Assembly (NCBI GenBank): GCA_963809875.1
Contig: CAWELC010000006.1
Coordinates: forward strand, 1 to 64,000
Direction of reading: 5' to 3'
From: JAFGAS01 sp963809875
Lineage (GTDB): Bacteria; Desulfobacterota; Zymogenia; Zymogenales; Zymogenaceae
Length of the DNA: 64,000 nucleotides
Part shown: piece after piece, positions 6,809 through 15,752 of the stretch
Layout: every line of letters starts with the position of its first letter
Position numbering within the stretch: the first letter of the stretch is position 1
Translations under genes and position numbers: made by a program
The notes under the pieces: generated by a model
Database searches by the model: none
What the model was told of the DNA's origin: nothing
Seen by the model: the letters and a program-made list of their open reading frames with translations, nothing else

Positions 6809-7213
6809 ATGAAAGACACAAAACTAATGTGGGGTAAGGTAGTGATGATCGCGGTCGTTGTGCTGGCCGCGGGTCTTGTTGCGGCTCCGGTATACGCGCA
6901 GGGGCCCGGTAACGCCGGACCGCTTCCGGGCATAAACCTGGCAAACGGACCCGGATTGCCGTTGCCTCCGATTCCGGGCATAAACCCGAACGATCCGAGG
7001 ATGAATAACCTGATCGGCACCGCCCTTGGCACGTTCCTGGGGTACATGGTCCAGAACAACATCAACAACAATAATCGGGATCGTTACTACCATGACCGGG
7101 ATCCCTACAGATATCGAGATTACCGGTACTACGGAAGGCCCTACGGGGGGTATGATAACCCGTACTATGGCAACCGATACTATCGATACGATAGAGACGA
7201 TGACGACGACTAG
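6809..7213 (+). CDS. Secreted Tyr/Arg/Asp-rich low-complexity protein
   Basis: 134 residues. ATG 6809 has AAAAGGAGGA upstream. A signal peptide (about residues 1-31, ending PVYAQ) is followed by a Gly/Pro/Asn-rich middle (GPGNAGPLPGINLANG), a short GTALGTFLGYMVQ hydrophobic segment, and a C-terminal half made almost only of Asn, Asp, Arg and Tyr (NNINNNNRDRYYHDRD..., ending in five Asp). No family recognised. The acidic end could bind cations and the Tyr-rich tract could stick or cross-link; both are guesses. It has a strong promoter, a CRP-like site and its own terminator, so it is a single regulated gene. Confidence 0.75.
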   Translation: MKDTKLMWGKVVMIAVVVLAAGLVAAPVYAQGPGNAGPLPGINLANGPGLPLPPIPGINPNDPRMNNLIGTALGTFLGYMVQNNINNNNRDRYYHDRDPYRYRDYRYYGRPYGGYDNPYYGNRYYRYDRDDDDD

Positions 7214-7318
7214 TCATGGTCGGACGGACGAGGCCGGGACAATGAATGGCGTTTCCCGTCGGACCTAGTGGGGCGGCCCGGCCCCGTCACGGAGATGGGA
7301 GAAATGGAAGATCAATGA

Positions 7319-7343
7319 GGGGAGCGCAAGCTCCCCTTTTTTT
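7319..7343 (+). terminator. Intrinsic terminator
   Basis: GGGGAGC (7319-7325), GCAA loop, GCTCCCC (7330-7336) and seven T. It ends the secreted-protein transcript. Confidence 0.9.
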
Positions 7344-7373
7344 CAGGAATCTCGATAAGAGGGTCACCGCACC

Positions 7374-7967
7374 ATGAAAGTTGATACCAGGAAGAAAATC
7401 ATCGACGTCTCGCTTGCGCTGTTTGGAAAATACGGCCTGGGTAACACCGCGACGTCCGACATCATCAAATACGCCCAGATCTCCAAGGCCACCTTCTACA
7501 ACCATTTCGGGAGCAAAGAGGAGATCTTCCTGGCAATCATGGAAAGCGAGATAGATAAGAACGAATCGGCCCTCAGGAAGGCGCTGGATGATGTGAACGA
7601 TCCTTATGAAAAGCTTAAAGTCTTTTTTATTTTCTCGGTCAACGGGGCCCGGCGGATATTGAAGCTCCTCAATATCCGCCTTGGCGAATTTGATCTGCTT
7701 CCCATCATCCCGAAGACATACATCGAGGAGCGGATGAAGAAAGGCCTGGATATCATCAAGGGGATCCTCGCCGACGGCGTAGACAAGGGCGTTCTCGAGG
7801 TCGACGATCCGGAGCTCACGGCATATATGATTCAGAGAACGATCGACGTATTCATCGATCCATTTCACGTGCGGCACGGCCCGTCGGTCACCATCGAGGA
7901 GGAGGCGGATCGGGTCGTGAGGGTGCTCTTCTTCGGGCTCTCCAAAAGTCGGCGGCGCTCGTCGTGA
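7374..7967 (+). CDS. TetR-family transcriptional regulator
   Basis: 197 residues. The N-terminal HTH (residues ~6-50) contains ALFGKYGLGNTATSDIIKYAQ and ISKATFYNHFGSKEEIF, the classic TetR signature. The C-terminal ligand domain (LKVFFIFSVNGARRILKLLNIR...) is not like any I can name. The stretch before the start codon (GATAAGAGGGTCACCGC) has only a weak ribosome site. No adjacent divergent target gene is evident; the gene is followed by 266 bases without a coding region. Confidence 0.88.
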   Translation: MKVDTRKKIIDVSLALFGKYGLGNTATSDIIKYAQISKATFYNHFGSKEEIFLAIMESEIDKNESALRKALDDVNDPYEKLKVFFIFSVNGARRILKLLNIRLGEFDLLPIIPKTYIEERMKKGLDIIKGILADGVDKGVLEVDDPELTAYMIQRTIDVFIDPFHVRHGPSVTIEEEADRVVRVLFFGLSKSRRRSS

Positions 7968-8145
7968 CCGCATGCGGGGATGACATCTGCCCCGTTCATC
8001 CGCGAGCGCACTCCGTCAGATGGGCCGATGGGCCGGTTTACGGGTGCCTCCGGGTGCGATCGATGACGCCGACATGAGGCATCCTCTTCGGCACCGAGCC
8101 CGTCGTTCCCTTCGGGCTGCCCTCGTCGCTTCTCCCCTTTTTGCA

Positions 8146-8173
8146 TTGACAAAAACGCCCCTTCCTCTATAAT
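8146..8173 (+). promoter_or_regulatory. Promoter of the AhbA/B-like gene
   Basis: TTGACA (8146-8151), 16-base spacer, TATAAT (8168-8173); both hexamers are perfect consensus. The start codon at 8234 lies about 60 bases downstream. Confidence 0.8.
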
Positions 8174-8233
8174 AAAACAAACAACCCGAAACGGCATACC
8201 GAGCGCATTAGTTGTATTCTAACGGCCGGCCGC

Positions 8234-8704
8234 ATGAGCGGCCCCGGCATGATCGACGTGGACGCCACCGATAAAGATATCCTCAAGGTCATCCAGGAAG
8301 AATTCCCTCTCACGAGGCGGCCCTTCGCCGATATCGCCGATCGTCTGGGACTCGCGGAGTCCGACGTGATCTCCCGGGTCGCGGCCCTCAAGGACGCCGG
8401 GATTATTCGGCGCATCGGGGCGCTGCTCGACGCCCGGTCCGTCGGTGTCGTGACGACGCTTTGTGCGGCGCGCGTCGAGCCGGAGCGGATCGGGCAGGCC
8501 GCCGAGGCGGTCAGCTCGTTTGCGCGGGTAACCCACAACTACCAGCGGGACGGGGACTACAACCTCTGGTTTACCGTCTGGGGAAAGGACGAGGTGGAGC
8601 TGGAACGGACAATCGGCGACATCGAGGGGAAAGCCGCGATCTCCGTCATCCGGCTGCCCGCCGTCAAAACCTACAAGATCAGGGCGGTCTTTGACCCTGC
8701 CTGA
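8234..8704 (+). CDS. Siroheme decarboxylase-like (AhbA/AhbB, Lrp/AsnC-related) protein
   Basis: 156 residues. An AsnC-type winged helix (TDKDILKVIQEEFPLTRRPFADIADRLG) is followed by the NirD/AhbA-type ferredoxin-like domain with the family motif THNYQRDGDYNLWFTVWG (residues ~98-115). In sulfate reducers and denitrifiers, AhbA-AhbB or NirDLGH pairs decarboxylate siroheme to 12,18-didecarboxysiroheme for heme or heme d1 synthesis. Only one subunit is present here; the partner would have to be elsewhere. An Lrp-like regulator is the alternative, but the HNYxRxxxYNLWF motif favours the enzyme. No clear ribosome site; ATG 8249 is an alternative start. Confidence 0.75.
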   Translation: MSGPGMIDVDATDKDILKVIQEEFPLTRRPFADIADRLGLAESDVISRVAALKDAGIIRRIGALLDARSVGVVTTLCAARVEPERIGQAAEAVSSFARVTHNYQRDGDYNLWFTVWGKDEVELERTIGDIEGKAAISVIRLPAVKTYKIRAVFDPA

Positions 8705-8775
8705 GGATAAAGCCCCGGACGCAACGCGATCGGCCGGAGCGACGCGGGAATCGATAGGACCATACCGGACGTCAG

Positions 8776-8973
8776 ATGATCACCTATAAGGTCAAGGAGC
8801 TGACCATTGTCACCGACGAGACGATCCAGGACGCACTGAACCGGCACGTCGGGGAGGGGTGGAGACTCGACACGATACAGTTCGCCATGGGGCCGGCCAG
8901 CAAGCGACCCGCGATGGCGTTTATCCTCTTTATAAGGGAAGACGACGATGACCACAGTGCCCAAGAAGGCTGA
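8776..8973 (+). CDS. Small DUF4177-like protein
   Basis: 65 residues: YKVKELTIVTDETIQDALNRHVGEGWRLDTIQF...AFILFIRED has the DUF4177 pattern (a short strand, a helix ending in GWRL, then strands). Its last 26 bases overlap the RDD gene, so both are likely cotranscribed. Function unknown. Confidence 0.65.
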   Translation: MITYKVKELTIVTDETIQDALNRHVGEGWRLDTIQFAMGPASKRPAMAFILFIREDDDDHSAQEG

Positions 8974-9376
8974 CCTCACCCACCGTTTGCTGGCACGCTT
9001 TATAGACTTTCTGATCGGTGCCGCCTTCTGTCTGGTCCTCTACCCGGTCGGCGTCCTCATGGGTGCGACCTATATCGCCATCGCCGACGGCCTCTTCGGA
9101 GGCCAGAGCCTCGGGAAACGGATCATCGGGCTGAGGGTCGTGCGCGCGGCCGACGGCGGGCCGATCACCTTCAAAGACTCGCTGATCAGGAACTCCGTCT
9201 ACTCCCTCATTTACCTCTTCTATCTCATCCCCTATCTCCGCTGGGTCCTGATCCCCACGGTCGGCCTGGCCATCATCGCCTTTGAGGTCTATTATATTGT
9301 CGTCGACGTGAACGGATTTCGCGTGGGAGACCTGGCCGCGGACACCCGGGTCATCGACGATCCCGTACTGGAATAG
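8948..9376 (+). CDS. RDD-family membrane protein
   Basis: 142 residues. LTHRLLARFIDFLIGAAFCLVLYPVGV opens with the R..A.F.D motif of RDD proteins, followed by the GQSLGKRIIGLRVV signature and two more hydrophobic segments (NSVYSLIYLFYLIPYL and VGLAIIAFEVYYIVV), giving three membrane spans. Cellular role unknown; some RDD proteins move Na+/H+. Coupled to the upstream DUF4177-like gene by overlap. Confidence 0.85.
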   Translation: MTTVPKKADLTHRLLARFIDFLIGAAFCLVLYPVGVLMGATYIAIADGLFGGQSLGKRIIGLRVVRAADGGPITFKDSLIRNSVYSLIYLFYLIPYLRWVLIPTVGLAIIAFEVYYIVVDVNGFRVGDLAADTRVIDDPVLE

Positions 9377-9563
9377 CCGGGCCCCGATCGTTTGATGCCC
9401 TCGGCCTCCGGGCGTGGGAACGGACGGCCTCGATCTCCGGTTGCGACGGGCCCATGCCTCGTCACTGTTTGAAACAGGAAATCCTGCGAGGGAACGGGGT
9501 CCGCGCAGGGTGCCCGGGGCGGCTGCCGCCCCATCATCGTGCACAACGGCACAGGAGGAAGCG

Positions 9564-10730
9564 ATGCCCCAGATACCCAAGCCGATCACCGCACCCCCCG
9601 ATTCGACCGAGCTCGCCGGGAGGCTTGCGCGCGTGCAGTCCCTCATGAAGGACAAAGGCCTCGACTATTACGTCTCTTTCGACCCGGTCAACGTCTACTA
9701 CCTCACCAATTTCGCCAACAACGTCCACGAGCGGCCCTTTATCCTGATCATTCCCCGGTCGGGCACGCCCACGATGCTGTGCCCCCTCCTGGAGTCCAGC
9801 CACGTCAAGGCGAGGGCCCGGTGCGACCTCACCTACGTAACCTACTACGAGTTTCCCGCCCCCGCCGGTGAAAACTGGTATGACCTCTACGACGGGCTCA
9901 TCCCCGCAAAGGCCCGGGTGGGGGTCGAGGAGGCGATGCCGGTCGGGATCTATCAGAAGACCCGGGGGACCGTCGTGGTGACCGATATCATCGACGACGT
10001 GCGCCTGGTCAAGACCGACTACGAGATCGGCCGATCGGTGCACGCCGCGGGCATCGTGAGCTTCGGGCACGCAAAGCTGCTGGAGGTCACCCGTCCCGGC
10101 GCGCTGGAGATCGCCATCTACGGCGAGGTGGTGCGGGGGATGATGGGAAAGGTGCTGACCGAGATCCCGGAGGCAAACCTGATCGTCTCACGCTTCGTGG
10201 GGGCGGTGTGGCCCCCCTCGATCTCCCACGATCCCCACCGCGTCCCGACCCCTTACCTGCCGATGGAAGAGGGCGGGCCCCACGTCTCCATCGTGACGGC
10301 CCAGGTTGACGGCTACGGGATGGAGATGGAAAGAAGCTTCTTCCTGGGCAACGTCCCGAAGGACGCCGTCAAGCCCTTCGCGGTCATGATGGAGGCCCGC
10401 GCGCTGGCCTACGAGCTGGCCAGGCCGGGGGCGGTCCTTTCGGAGATCGACCGGCGCGTGCGAAAGGTGATCATCGACGCCGGCTACGAGAAATACATCC
10501 TCCACCGGACGGGACACGGCCTGGGGATAACCGGCCACGAGGCGCCGTATCTCGCCCTCGGCGACGACCGGAAGCTGGAGCCGGGGATGCTCATCTCCAT
10601 CGAGCCGGGCATCTACATCCCGGGCAAGGGGGGCTTCAGGCACTCGGATTCCGTCCTGATCACCGATTCCGGAAACGTGCGGCTCACCGAGGCGCCCGAC
10701 ACCCTCGAGCAACTGACGATCACGGCCTGA
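9564..10730 (+). CDS. M24-family (creatinase/prolidase-like) protein with altered metal ligands
   Basis: 388 residues. ATG 9564 has AGGAGG at 9553-9558; the frame is open further upstream. The N-terminal creatinase_N domain (DYYVSFDPVNVYYLTNFANN) is followed by the pita-bread domain with HRTGHGLGITGHEAPY and SIEPGIYIPGKGGFRHSDSVLIT. In M24 metallopeptidases the metal ligands are Asp, Asp, His, Glu, Glu. Here the first Asp position is Ile (SIVTAQVDGY), the second is Glu (YGMEMER) and the last Glu is Ser (FRHSDSV). So it may be a metal-free creatinase-like hydrolase rather than an aminopeptidase. An MFS transporter starts 25 bases later, suggesting uptake plus cleavage of one substrate. Confidence 0.85.
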   Translation: MPQIPKPITAPPDSTELAGRLARVQSLMKDKGLDYYVSFDPVNVYYLTNFANNVHERPFILIIPRSGTPTMLCPLLESSHVKARARCDLTYVTYYEFPAPAGENWYDLYDGLIPAKARVGVEEAMPVGIYQKTRGTVVVTDIIDDVRLVKTDYEIGRSVHAAGIVSFGHAKLLEVTRPGALEIAIYGEVVRGMMGKVLTEIPEANLIVSRFVGAVWPPSISHDPHRVPTPYLPMEEGGPHVSIVTAQVDGYGMEMERSFFLGNVPKDAVKPFAVMMEARALAYELARPGAVLSEIDRRVRKVIIDAGYEKYILHRTGHGLGITGHEAPYLALGDDRKLEPGMLISIEPGIYIPGKGGFRHSDSVLITDSGNVRLTEAPDTLEQLTITA

Positions 10731-10755
10731 GAGCCGAAGATCGGGGAGACCACCC

Positions 10756-12095
10756 GTGAAAGAACATGACAACGCGACATCGCGCTTTACCGTCGGCGGG
10801 CCGTGGGCGACCTTCACGCTCGTCGTCGTGACGCTGCTGTACATCGTCAACTATATGGACCGGATGGTGCTTTCGGCGACGCTTCCCCTCATCAAGGCGG
10901 ACCTCGGGCTTTCGGACGCCCAGTGCGGCTGGCTGGGGACGATCTACTTCATCGTCGTGGCGGCCCTCACGCTTGCCGGCGTCCATCCTCTGCGACCGCT
11001 GGAGCCGCAAGAAGTCGCTCGCGATCATGGCGCTGCTTGTGGAGCGGCGCCACCTTCCTCACCGGCGTCGGCCGCGGCTTTCTGCCGCTGTTTGCCGCCC
11101 GGGGCGGGGTCGGGGTGGGGGAGGCGGGCTTTACCCCCGGCGGGATCGCCTACGTCTCGAGCTCGTTTAAGGAGGAATCCCGCGCCAGGGTCATGGGAGT
11201 CTTCAACCTGGGCCAGCCCCTCGGCTCGATCCTCGGCATCGTCATCGCCGGCGTCGCGGCCCAGGCCAGCCTCTGGGGCATGGGGTGGCGCGCCCCCTTC
11301 TTCCTCTTTGCGATTCCCGGCGTCCTGCTGGGGATCCTGGTCCTGTTCACCCGTGATTATCCGACGGTGCCGATCTCGGCGCGAGGCTCCGACGGACGGC
11401 AGATCGGCGTCGGCAAGGGGCTGTTGCTCATCCTCAGGACCCCGACGCTCCTCTTTACCTCTCTCGGTGTGGGGGCGTTGAGCTTCGTGGGAGGGGCCGT
11501 GGCCTATTGGCTTCCCACCTATTTCGTGAGGACCCGGGGTATCGACGTGGCCAAGGCATCCTACCTGATGGGCGGGATCATCCTGGTGGCCTGCGCCGGC
11601 CCCATCGTCGGCGGGATCCTGGCCGACGAGTGGAAGAAGAAACGCGCAAACGCCCGGCCGCTCACCGCGGCCATCTTCGCGCTGTTCCTCGGGGTCTTCC
11701 TCTATTTCGGCTTTTTCGTGGACCTGGCACGGGTCTTTTCCGCCTCGTACCTGATCTTCATCATCGCGGGGGTGCTGCTGTTTGCCTACACCGCCCCCGC
11801 CTACACCGTGACCCAGGACCTCGTGCCCCGGTCCATGCGCAGCATCAGCATGGGCCTTCTGGTCCTGATCACCTACGGCACGCTCGGGGCCTACTCCCCG
11901 GTCGTGGTGGGGTGGCTCTCGGACGTCCTCGGGTCGCCCGGGCAGCCGAATCTGACGGCCGCCTTCATGTTCGTCCCGCCGGTCGCGTTTCTGGGCGCCT
12001 TTCTCTTCTTCATGGCCGCGCGCTTTCACGACCGCGACGTGGCGGCGGTCACCTCGGGCATCGGGGACGGCGACGCTCCCGCCGGCGGCCGGTGA
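10756..12095 (+). CDS. MFS transporter (frameshifted in this sequence)
   Basis: About 445 residues once two shifts are allowed. The first frame gives LYIVNYMDRMVLSATLPLIKADLGLSDAQ (TM1 and the start of TM2), a second frame from about 10970 gives LPASILCDRWSRKKSLAIMALL (the D-R-x-x-R-K loop between TM2 and TM3), and a third from about 11040 gives WSGATFLTGVGRGF through to the stop. Both shifts equal one inserted base. Twelve hydrophobic segments fit. The sequence resembles spinster/hexuronate-type transporters. Probably cotranscribed with the M24 gene upstream. Confidence 0.8.
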
Positions 12096-12134
12096 CGGGA
12101 CATAGGGCGTGCGGCCCCGACTGCCACGATTGGA

Positions 12135-12154
12135 TACAATGGGCTACAATGGGC
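12135..12154 (+). repeat. Tandem 10-base repeat before the hicB-like promoter
   Basis: TACAATGGGC occurs twice in direct tandem, ending at the base just before the -35 box. One helical turn of spacing would place two regulator molecules on the same face of the DNA. Confidence 0.6.
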
Positions 12155-12183
12155 TTGAAAAGACGGGGTCGTCGTTGTAGAAT
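12155..12183 (+). promoter_or_regulatory. Promoter of the hicB-like gene
   Basis: TTGAAA (12155-12160), 17-base spacer, TAGAAT (12178-12183). Confidence 0.6.
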
Positions 12184-12251
12184 GAGGCCACGTTTCCCCG
12201 GGCGACCGTCCGGGGCGGCGTGACCGCGGCCGGGACAGGAGACAATCCGCT

Positions 12252-12443
12252 ATGGCATCGGGCCCGTCTGACGATACGGACGTGTTGGTCATCGACACGC
12301 TTACGGTGGTGACCAGCAGGCAGGCGGACGGGAGTTACCGGTCGGAGGTGATCGACCTGCCGGGCTGCGTCGCCCGCGCCGCGACGCGCGAGGAAGTGGT
12401 GGGGGAGACGAAAAAGGCCATCGCGTCTTTTCTCGGCAGATAG
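12252..12443 (+). CDS. Orphan HicB-like small protein
   Basis: 63 residues with the HicB partial-RNase-H-fold pattern: SYRSEVIDLPGCVARAATREEVVGETKKAIASFL (strand, LPGC, helix). Ribosome site CAGGAG lies 9-10 bases before the ATG. HicB normally neutralises the HicA RNase, but no HicA-like gene lies on either side, and there is no C-terminal DNA-binding domain, so this is either a solitary antitoxin-like protein or a regulator of unknown function. Confidence 0.65.
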   Translation: MASGPSDDTDVLVIDTLTVVTSRQADGSYRSEVIDLPGCVARAATREEVVGETKKAIASFLGR

Positions 12444-12496
12444 CCCCGAAGGGGCGCAACTATCATATCTATAATATATATACGGGACACCATACG

Positions 12497-12952
12497 ATGA
12501 AAAAGCCAGCCACGCCAGGCAGAAGGGCCGGCGTCAAGAAAGCGCCGTCCGGGACATCCGGCCTTTCCCTCAATCTCCTCCTGATCCTCCAGGCCGTCTA
12601 TTGCCTGGCGGGGATCGGCTATAACGTCATCAGCCTCATCCTTTCGCGGACGGGCGGCACGCCCCTCTCGGCGACCAACCCGGTAACGGGGATGATCGTC
12701 ATGGCCGTCTACGGCGGGTGCCTTGTCGTCGGCGCGCTGAGGTACGTCAGGATCTACCGCATCCTGATGGCCCTTTCCCTGCTCGTCTTCGGCTACGGGG
12801 GGGTGATCGTCCACGTCATGAACTTTGCCGCGGACCGCACCTTCCTCTACAGCTCGATGACGGCCTGGGCCGTGGCGATAGGCATCAACGTCTTCGGCCT
12901 CGTCCTCAACCTTGTGGCAGCCCTCGGGTTCTTTTCGGACGTCAAAAAGTAA
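12497..12952 (+). CDS. Four-span membrane protein of unknown function
   Basis: 151 residues. A basic N-terminus (MKKPATPGRRAGVKK) is followed by four hydrophobic segments: LNLLLILQAVYCLAGIGYNVISLIL, GMIVMAVYGGCLVVGAL, ILMALSLLVFGYGGVIVHV and WAVAIGINVFGLVLNLVAALGFF. No recognised domain. The ribosome site is weak. It lies 56 bases before a LolC/E-type permease, on the same strand. Confidence 0.65.
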   Translation: MKKPATPGRRAGVKKAPSGTSGLSLNLLLILQAVYCLAGIGYNVISLILSRTGGTPLSATNPVTGMIVMAVYGGCLVVGALRYVRIYRILMALSLLVFGYGGVIVHVMNFAADRTFLYSSMTAWAVAIGINVFGLVLNLVAALGFFSDVKK

Positions 12953-13008
12953 TGCCCACTCCATACAGCCGCGGTTCGTCTTCGGAACGCCGGCCGAGAG
13001 AATAATCC

Positions 13009-14243
13009 ATGCGATACGAGCTATTTGTCGGCGGCCGTTACCTGAAGTCCAAGCGCAAACAGGCCTTCATCTCGATCATCACCCTCATCTCCGTGGGGGG
13101 GGTCGCCATGGGGGTGGCGGCCCTCATCGTCGTCACCTCGGTCATGACGGGCTTTACCCAGCAGCTCACCGACAAGATCCTCGGGGTCTATTCGCACCTG
13201 GTCATCATCAAGGAGGGGGAGCCCTTCGTCGAGTATCCGGAGGTCACCGCCGAGATCAAGGGGGTCCCCGGCGTGGTCGCGGCCACGCCCTTTATCCAGA
13301 CCCAGGTGATGCTGACGACGACGGGCGGGGACATGACGGGGGCGGTGCTCAGGGGCGTGGACATCAAGAGTGCGCCGGACGTCATCTCCGTCAAAAAGGA
13401 CATGGTCAAGGGGAGCTTCGAAGACCTCGGCAAAGGCCCGAGGACCGGGCCCCCGGCGTCATCCTCGGGACGGAGCTTGCCAAGAAGCTGGGGGTGGCCG
13501 TCGGCGACGACGTGATCATGCTCTCGCCGATGGGTGGGGAGGCTTCGCCCCTCGGGATGACCCCGCGGATGAAAACCTTTGCCGTCGTGGGGATCTTCGA
13601 TTCGGGGATGTTCGAGTATAACGGCACGTTTGCCTACATCTCTCTTCCCGCGGCCCAGAGCTTCCTCGAGGTGCCCGGCGCCGTTACCGGCATCGAGGTC
13701 AGGCTTGCCGACGTCTACAAGGCAAAGGAGGTCGGCGATATCCTCAGGGCCAAGCTCTCGTTTTCCTACGCCGTGCTGGACTGGATGCAGATGAACCGGA
13801 ACCTCTTTGCCGCGCTGGCGCTGCAAAAGGCGACGCTCTTCGTGATCCTCATGCTCATCATCTTCGTGGCGGCCTTCAACATCGCCTCGACCCTCATCAT
13901 GGTGGTCATGGAAAAGAACCGGGACATCGCGATCCTCTCGGCGATGGGCGCCACGCGGGGGGGGATCATGCGGATATTCATGTTCGAGGGCTTCGTCGTC
14001 GGGGCCTTCGGCACGATGATCGGGCTGGTCGCGGGCCTCGTGGGGTGCCGGCTCCTGGAACAGTACCACTTTATCGACCTTGACCCGAAGATCTACTACT
14101 TCACGACCCTGCCGGTCCAGATCGTGGCCTCGGACGTCGCCGTTATCATCGCGGCCTCCCTGGCGATCTGCCTGGCTTCGGCCTTATACCCGGCCTGGCG
14201 GGCCTCCCGCATGGACCCGCTGGACGCCATCCGATACGAGTAG
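13009..14243 (+). CDS. LolC/LolE-family lipoprotein-releasing permease (frameshifted)
   Basis: About 410 residues across one break near 13435-13455. The N-terminal part (MRYELFVGGRYLKSKRKQAFISIITLISVGGVAMGV) is TM1 of the LolCE family; a periplasmic MacB_PCD domain follows; the C-terminal FtsX domain has three spans ending in YPAWRASRMDPLDAIRYE. It is a paralog of the gene at 22771 with the same ends. The shift equals two inserted bases or one lost, in a GC-rich stretch. The family forms the inner-membrane channel that passes lipoproteins to LolA with LolD as ATPase. No LolD lies beside it, so it may share the one at 25239 or pair with the other permease as C and E. Confidence 0.8.
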
Positions 14244-14286
14244 CGGGGGAACGCCCATGCTCAGACCATATCGAAAGGGGATTATC

Positions 14287-15072
14287 ATGAGACGACCGAT
14301 CGCCGCTCTTCTTGTCTTCGTCATCCTGCTTGTCGCGACGTTGGCGGCTGGCGGCCGACAACGCCACCATCACCGGGGACGGCGTGCGGATGCGGGAGGA
14401 GGCGAGCACCGACGCGCCGGTATCGCCACCCTCAATACGGGGGCGCGGGTGGAGGTGGTCAACCGGTCGGGCGTTACCCAGACGATGGACGGCGTTCTTA
14501 CCTACTGGTATTACGTCACGTAGGCGAAAGCTCGGGCTTTGTCGTCGGCCGTTTTCTGGCCATCGACCCGACGGCGGCGCCCTCCTTTGTGCCGGTGATC
14601 CGGCCCGAACGGCCCGAACGTCCCCTTCGAGGACTGGGGGGCCTGTCCCTTCGAGTGCTGCACCTACCGGGAGTGGAGCGTCGAAAAGGAGACGGTCATC
14701 AGGGCCGACCGGTACGATACGTCCCCGGCGGCGTTTACCGTCGACGCCCGGGGAATGGGTGACGGGGCTCACCGGCGTGGTGATCACGACGGTGCCGGGG
14801 CGGGCCGACGTGTGGGCGCCCATGACGCTCGAGGACCGGCCCGCGTCGCCGGGGGACGTGGTCTAGTCTCTTGACCTACCAGGGAGAGGGGTTCTACAAG
14901 GTCTGGTTCGAGGGCCAGATCTCGACGGGGTGGAACGGCTACGACGACATCGTGCTGACGGTCGGAGCCGGTCTCGGTCTGGTGGGCGAAGATCAGGAAC
15001 ACGAAGGGGCAGGTCGGCTGGACGAACCAGACCGATAACTTCGGGCACATAGACGGGTGCGGGGGGGACTAA
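14287..15072 (+). CDS. Secreted SH3-domain protein (several frameshifts)
   Basis: A signal peptide (MRRPIAALLVFVILLVATLAAG) follows AAGGGG. A bacterial SH3 domain (DGVRMREEASTDAPV, IATLNTGARVEVVNRSG, YWYYV, GFVVGRFLAID) is read in two frames. The rest continues in shifting frames: PFEDWGACPFECCTYREWSV, GEWVTGLTGVVITTVPGRADVW, LTYQGEGFYKVWFEGQIS and finally QVGWTNQTDNFGHIDGCGGD. About five shifts are needed over 785 bases, so the sequence here is poor or the gene is decaying. The intact protein would be about 260 residues in the periplasm, function unknown. Confidence 0.6.
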
Positions 15073-15112
15073 TCCTCCGAACGATCACAGAACATATAAA
15101 CAACTCGCGGAT

Positions 15113-15659
15113 ATGAAAATGAAGATACTCGCTTTACACGCAAGCCCCCGCAAGGACAGCAACACCGACGTCCTTCTCGACCGGATCATCCAGGGGGCCC
15201 AGAGCAAGGGGCACACGGCAGAAAAGGTCTATCTCTACGATTTCGAGATCCGGCCCTGCATGGACTGCCGGGCGTGCAAGAAGGGGGACGCTCGTCTGCG
15301 TCCTCAAGGACGGGATGCAGCCGATCTACCCGAAGCTCGCCGCGGCCGATATCATCGTCTTCGGGACGCCGGTCTACTGGTACGGCCCCACGGCAAAGAT
15401 GAAGCTGGTGATCGACCGGCTGCGGCCGTACATCGCCAGCGCCGGGCTCAAGGGAAAGAAGGGCGCCATCGTCGTCCCCTCCGAGGAGGGGGAGGCCTGC
15501 TGCGGGCCGATCAAGGAGATGTTTCGGATGTCGTTCGGCTACCTGGGGATGGAGCCCGCGGGCGAAATCCTTGCCCGGGCCTACGAGCGGGGGGAGGTCA
15601 AGGGACATCCCGGGGAGCTGCAAAAGGCCTTCGACCTGGGGGCGTCCTGGGAGGGGTAG
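15113..15659 (+). CDS. Flavodoxin-fold NAD(P)H-dependent FMN oxidoreductase (one frameshift)
   Basis: About 180 residues. ASPRKDSNTDVLLD is the FMN-binding loop, RPCMDCRACKKGD the cysteine motif of the iron-sulfur flavoprotein-like group, and after one inserted base near 15290 the frame continues LVCVLKDGMQPIYPKLAAADIIVFGTPVYWYGPTAKMKLVIDR. The family reduces FMN, quinones or metals. It lies at the end of the GC-rich plus-strand region, next to the AT-rich island. Confidence 0.8.
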
Positions 15660-15752
15660 AGGGGAGTAATCTCAGGCTAGAGTCTCAAATCCTTCCTTGA
15701 CCCTTCCTGCCTTCTTACACTTCAGGGGAAGAATAAATTGTGCAATCGGGTA

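Noticed and set aside
15280..15310. A stop-like break in the FMN reductase as another selenocysteine site
   Set aside because: The break is a frame change, not an in-frame TGA, and is repaired by removing one base.
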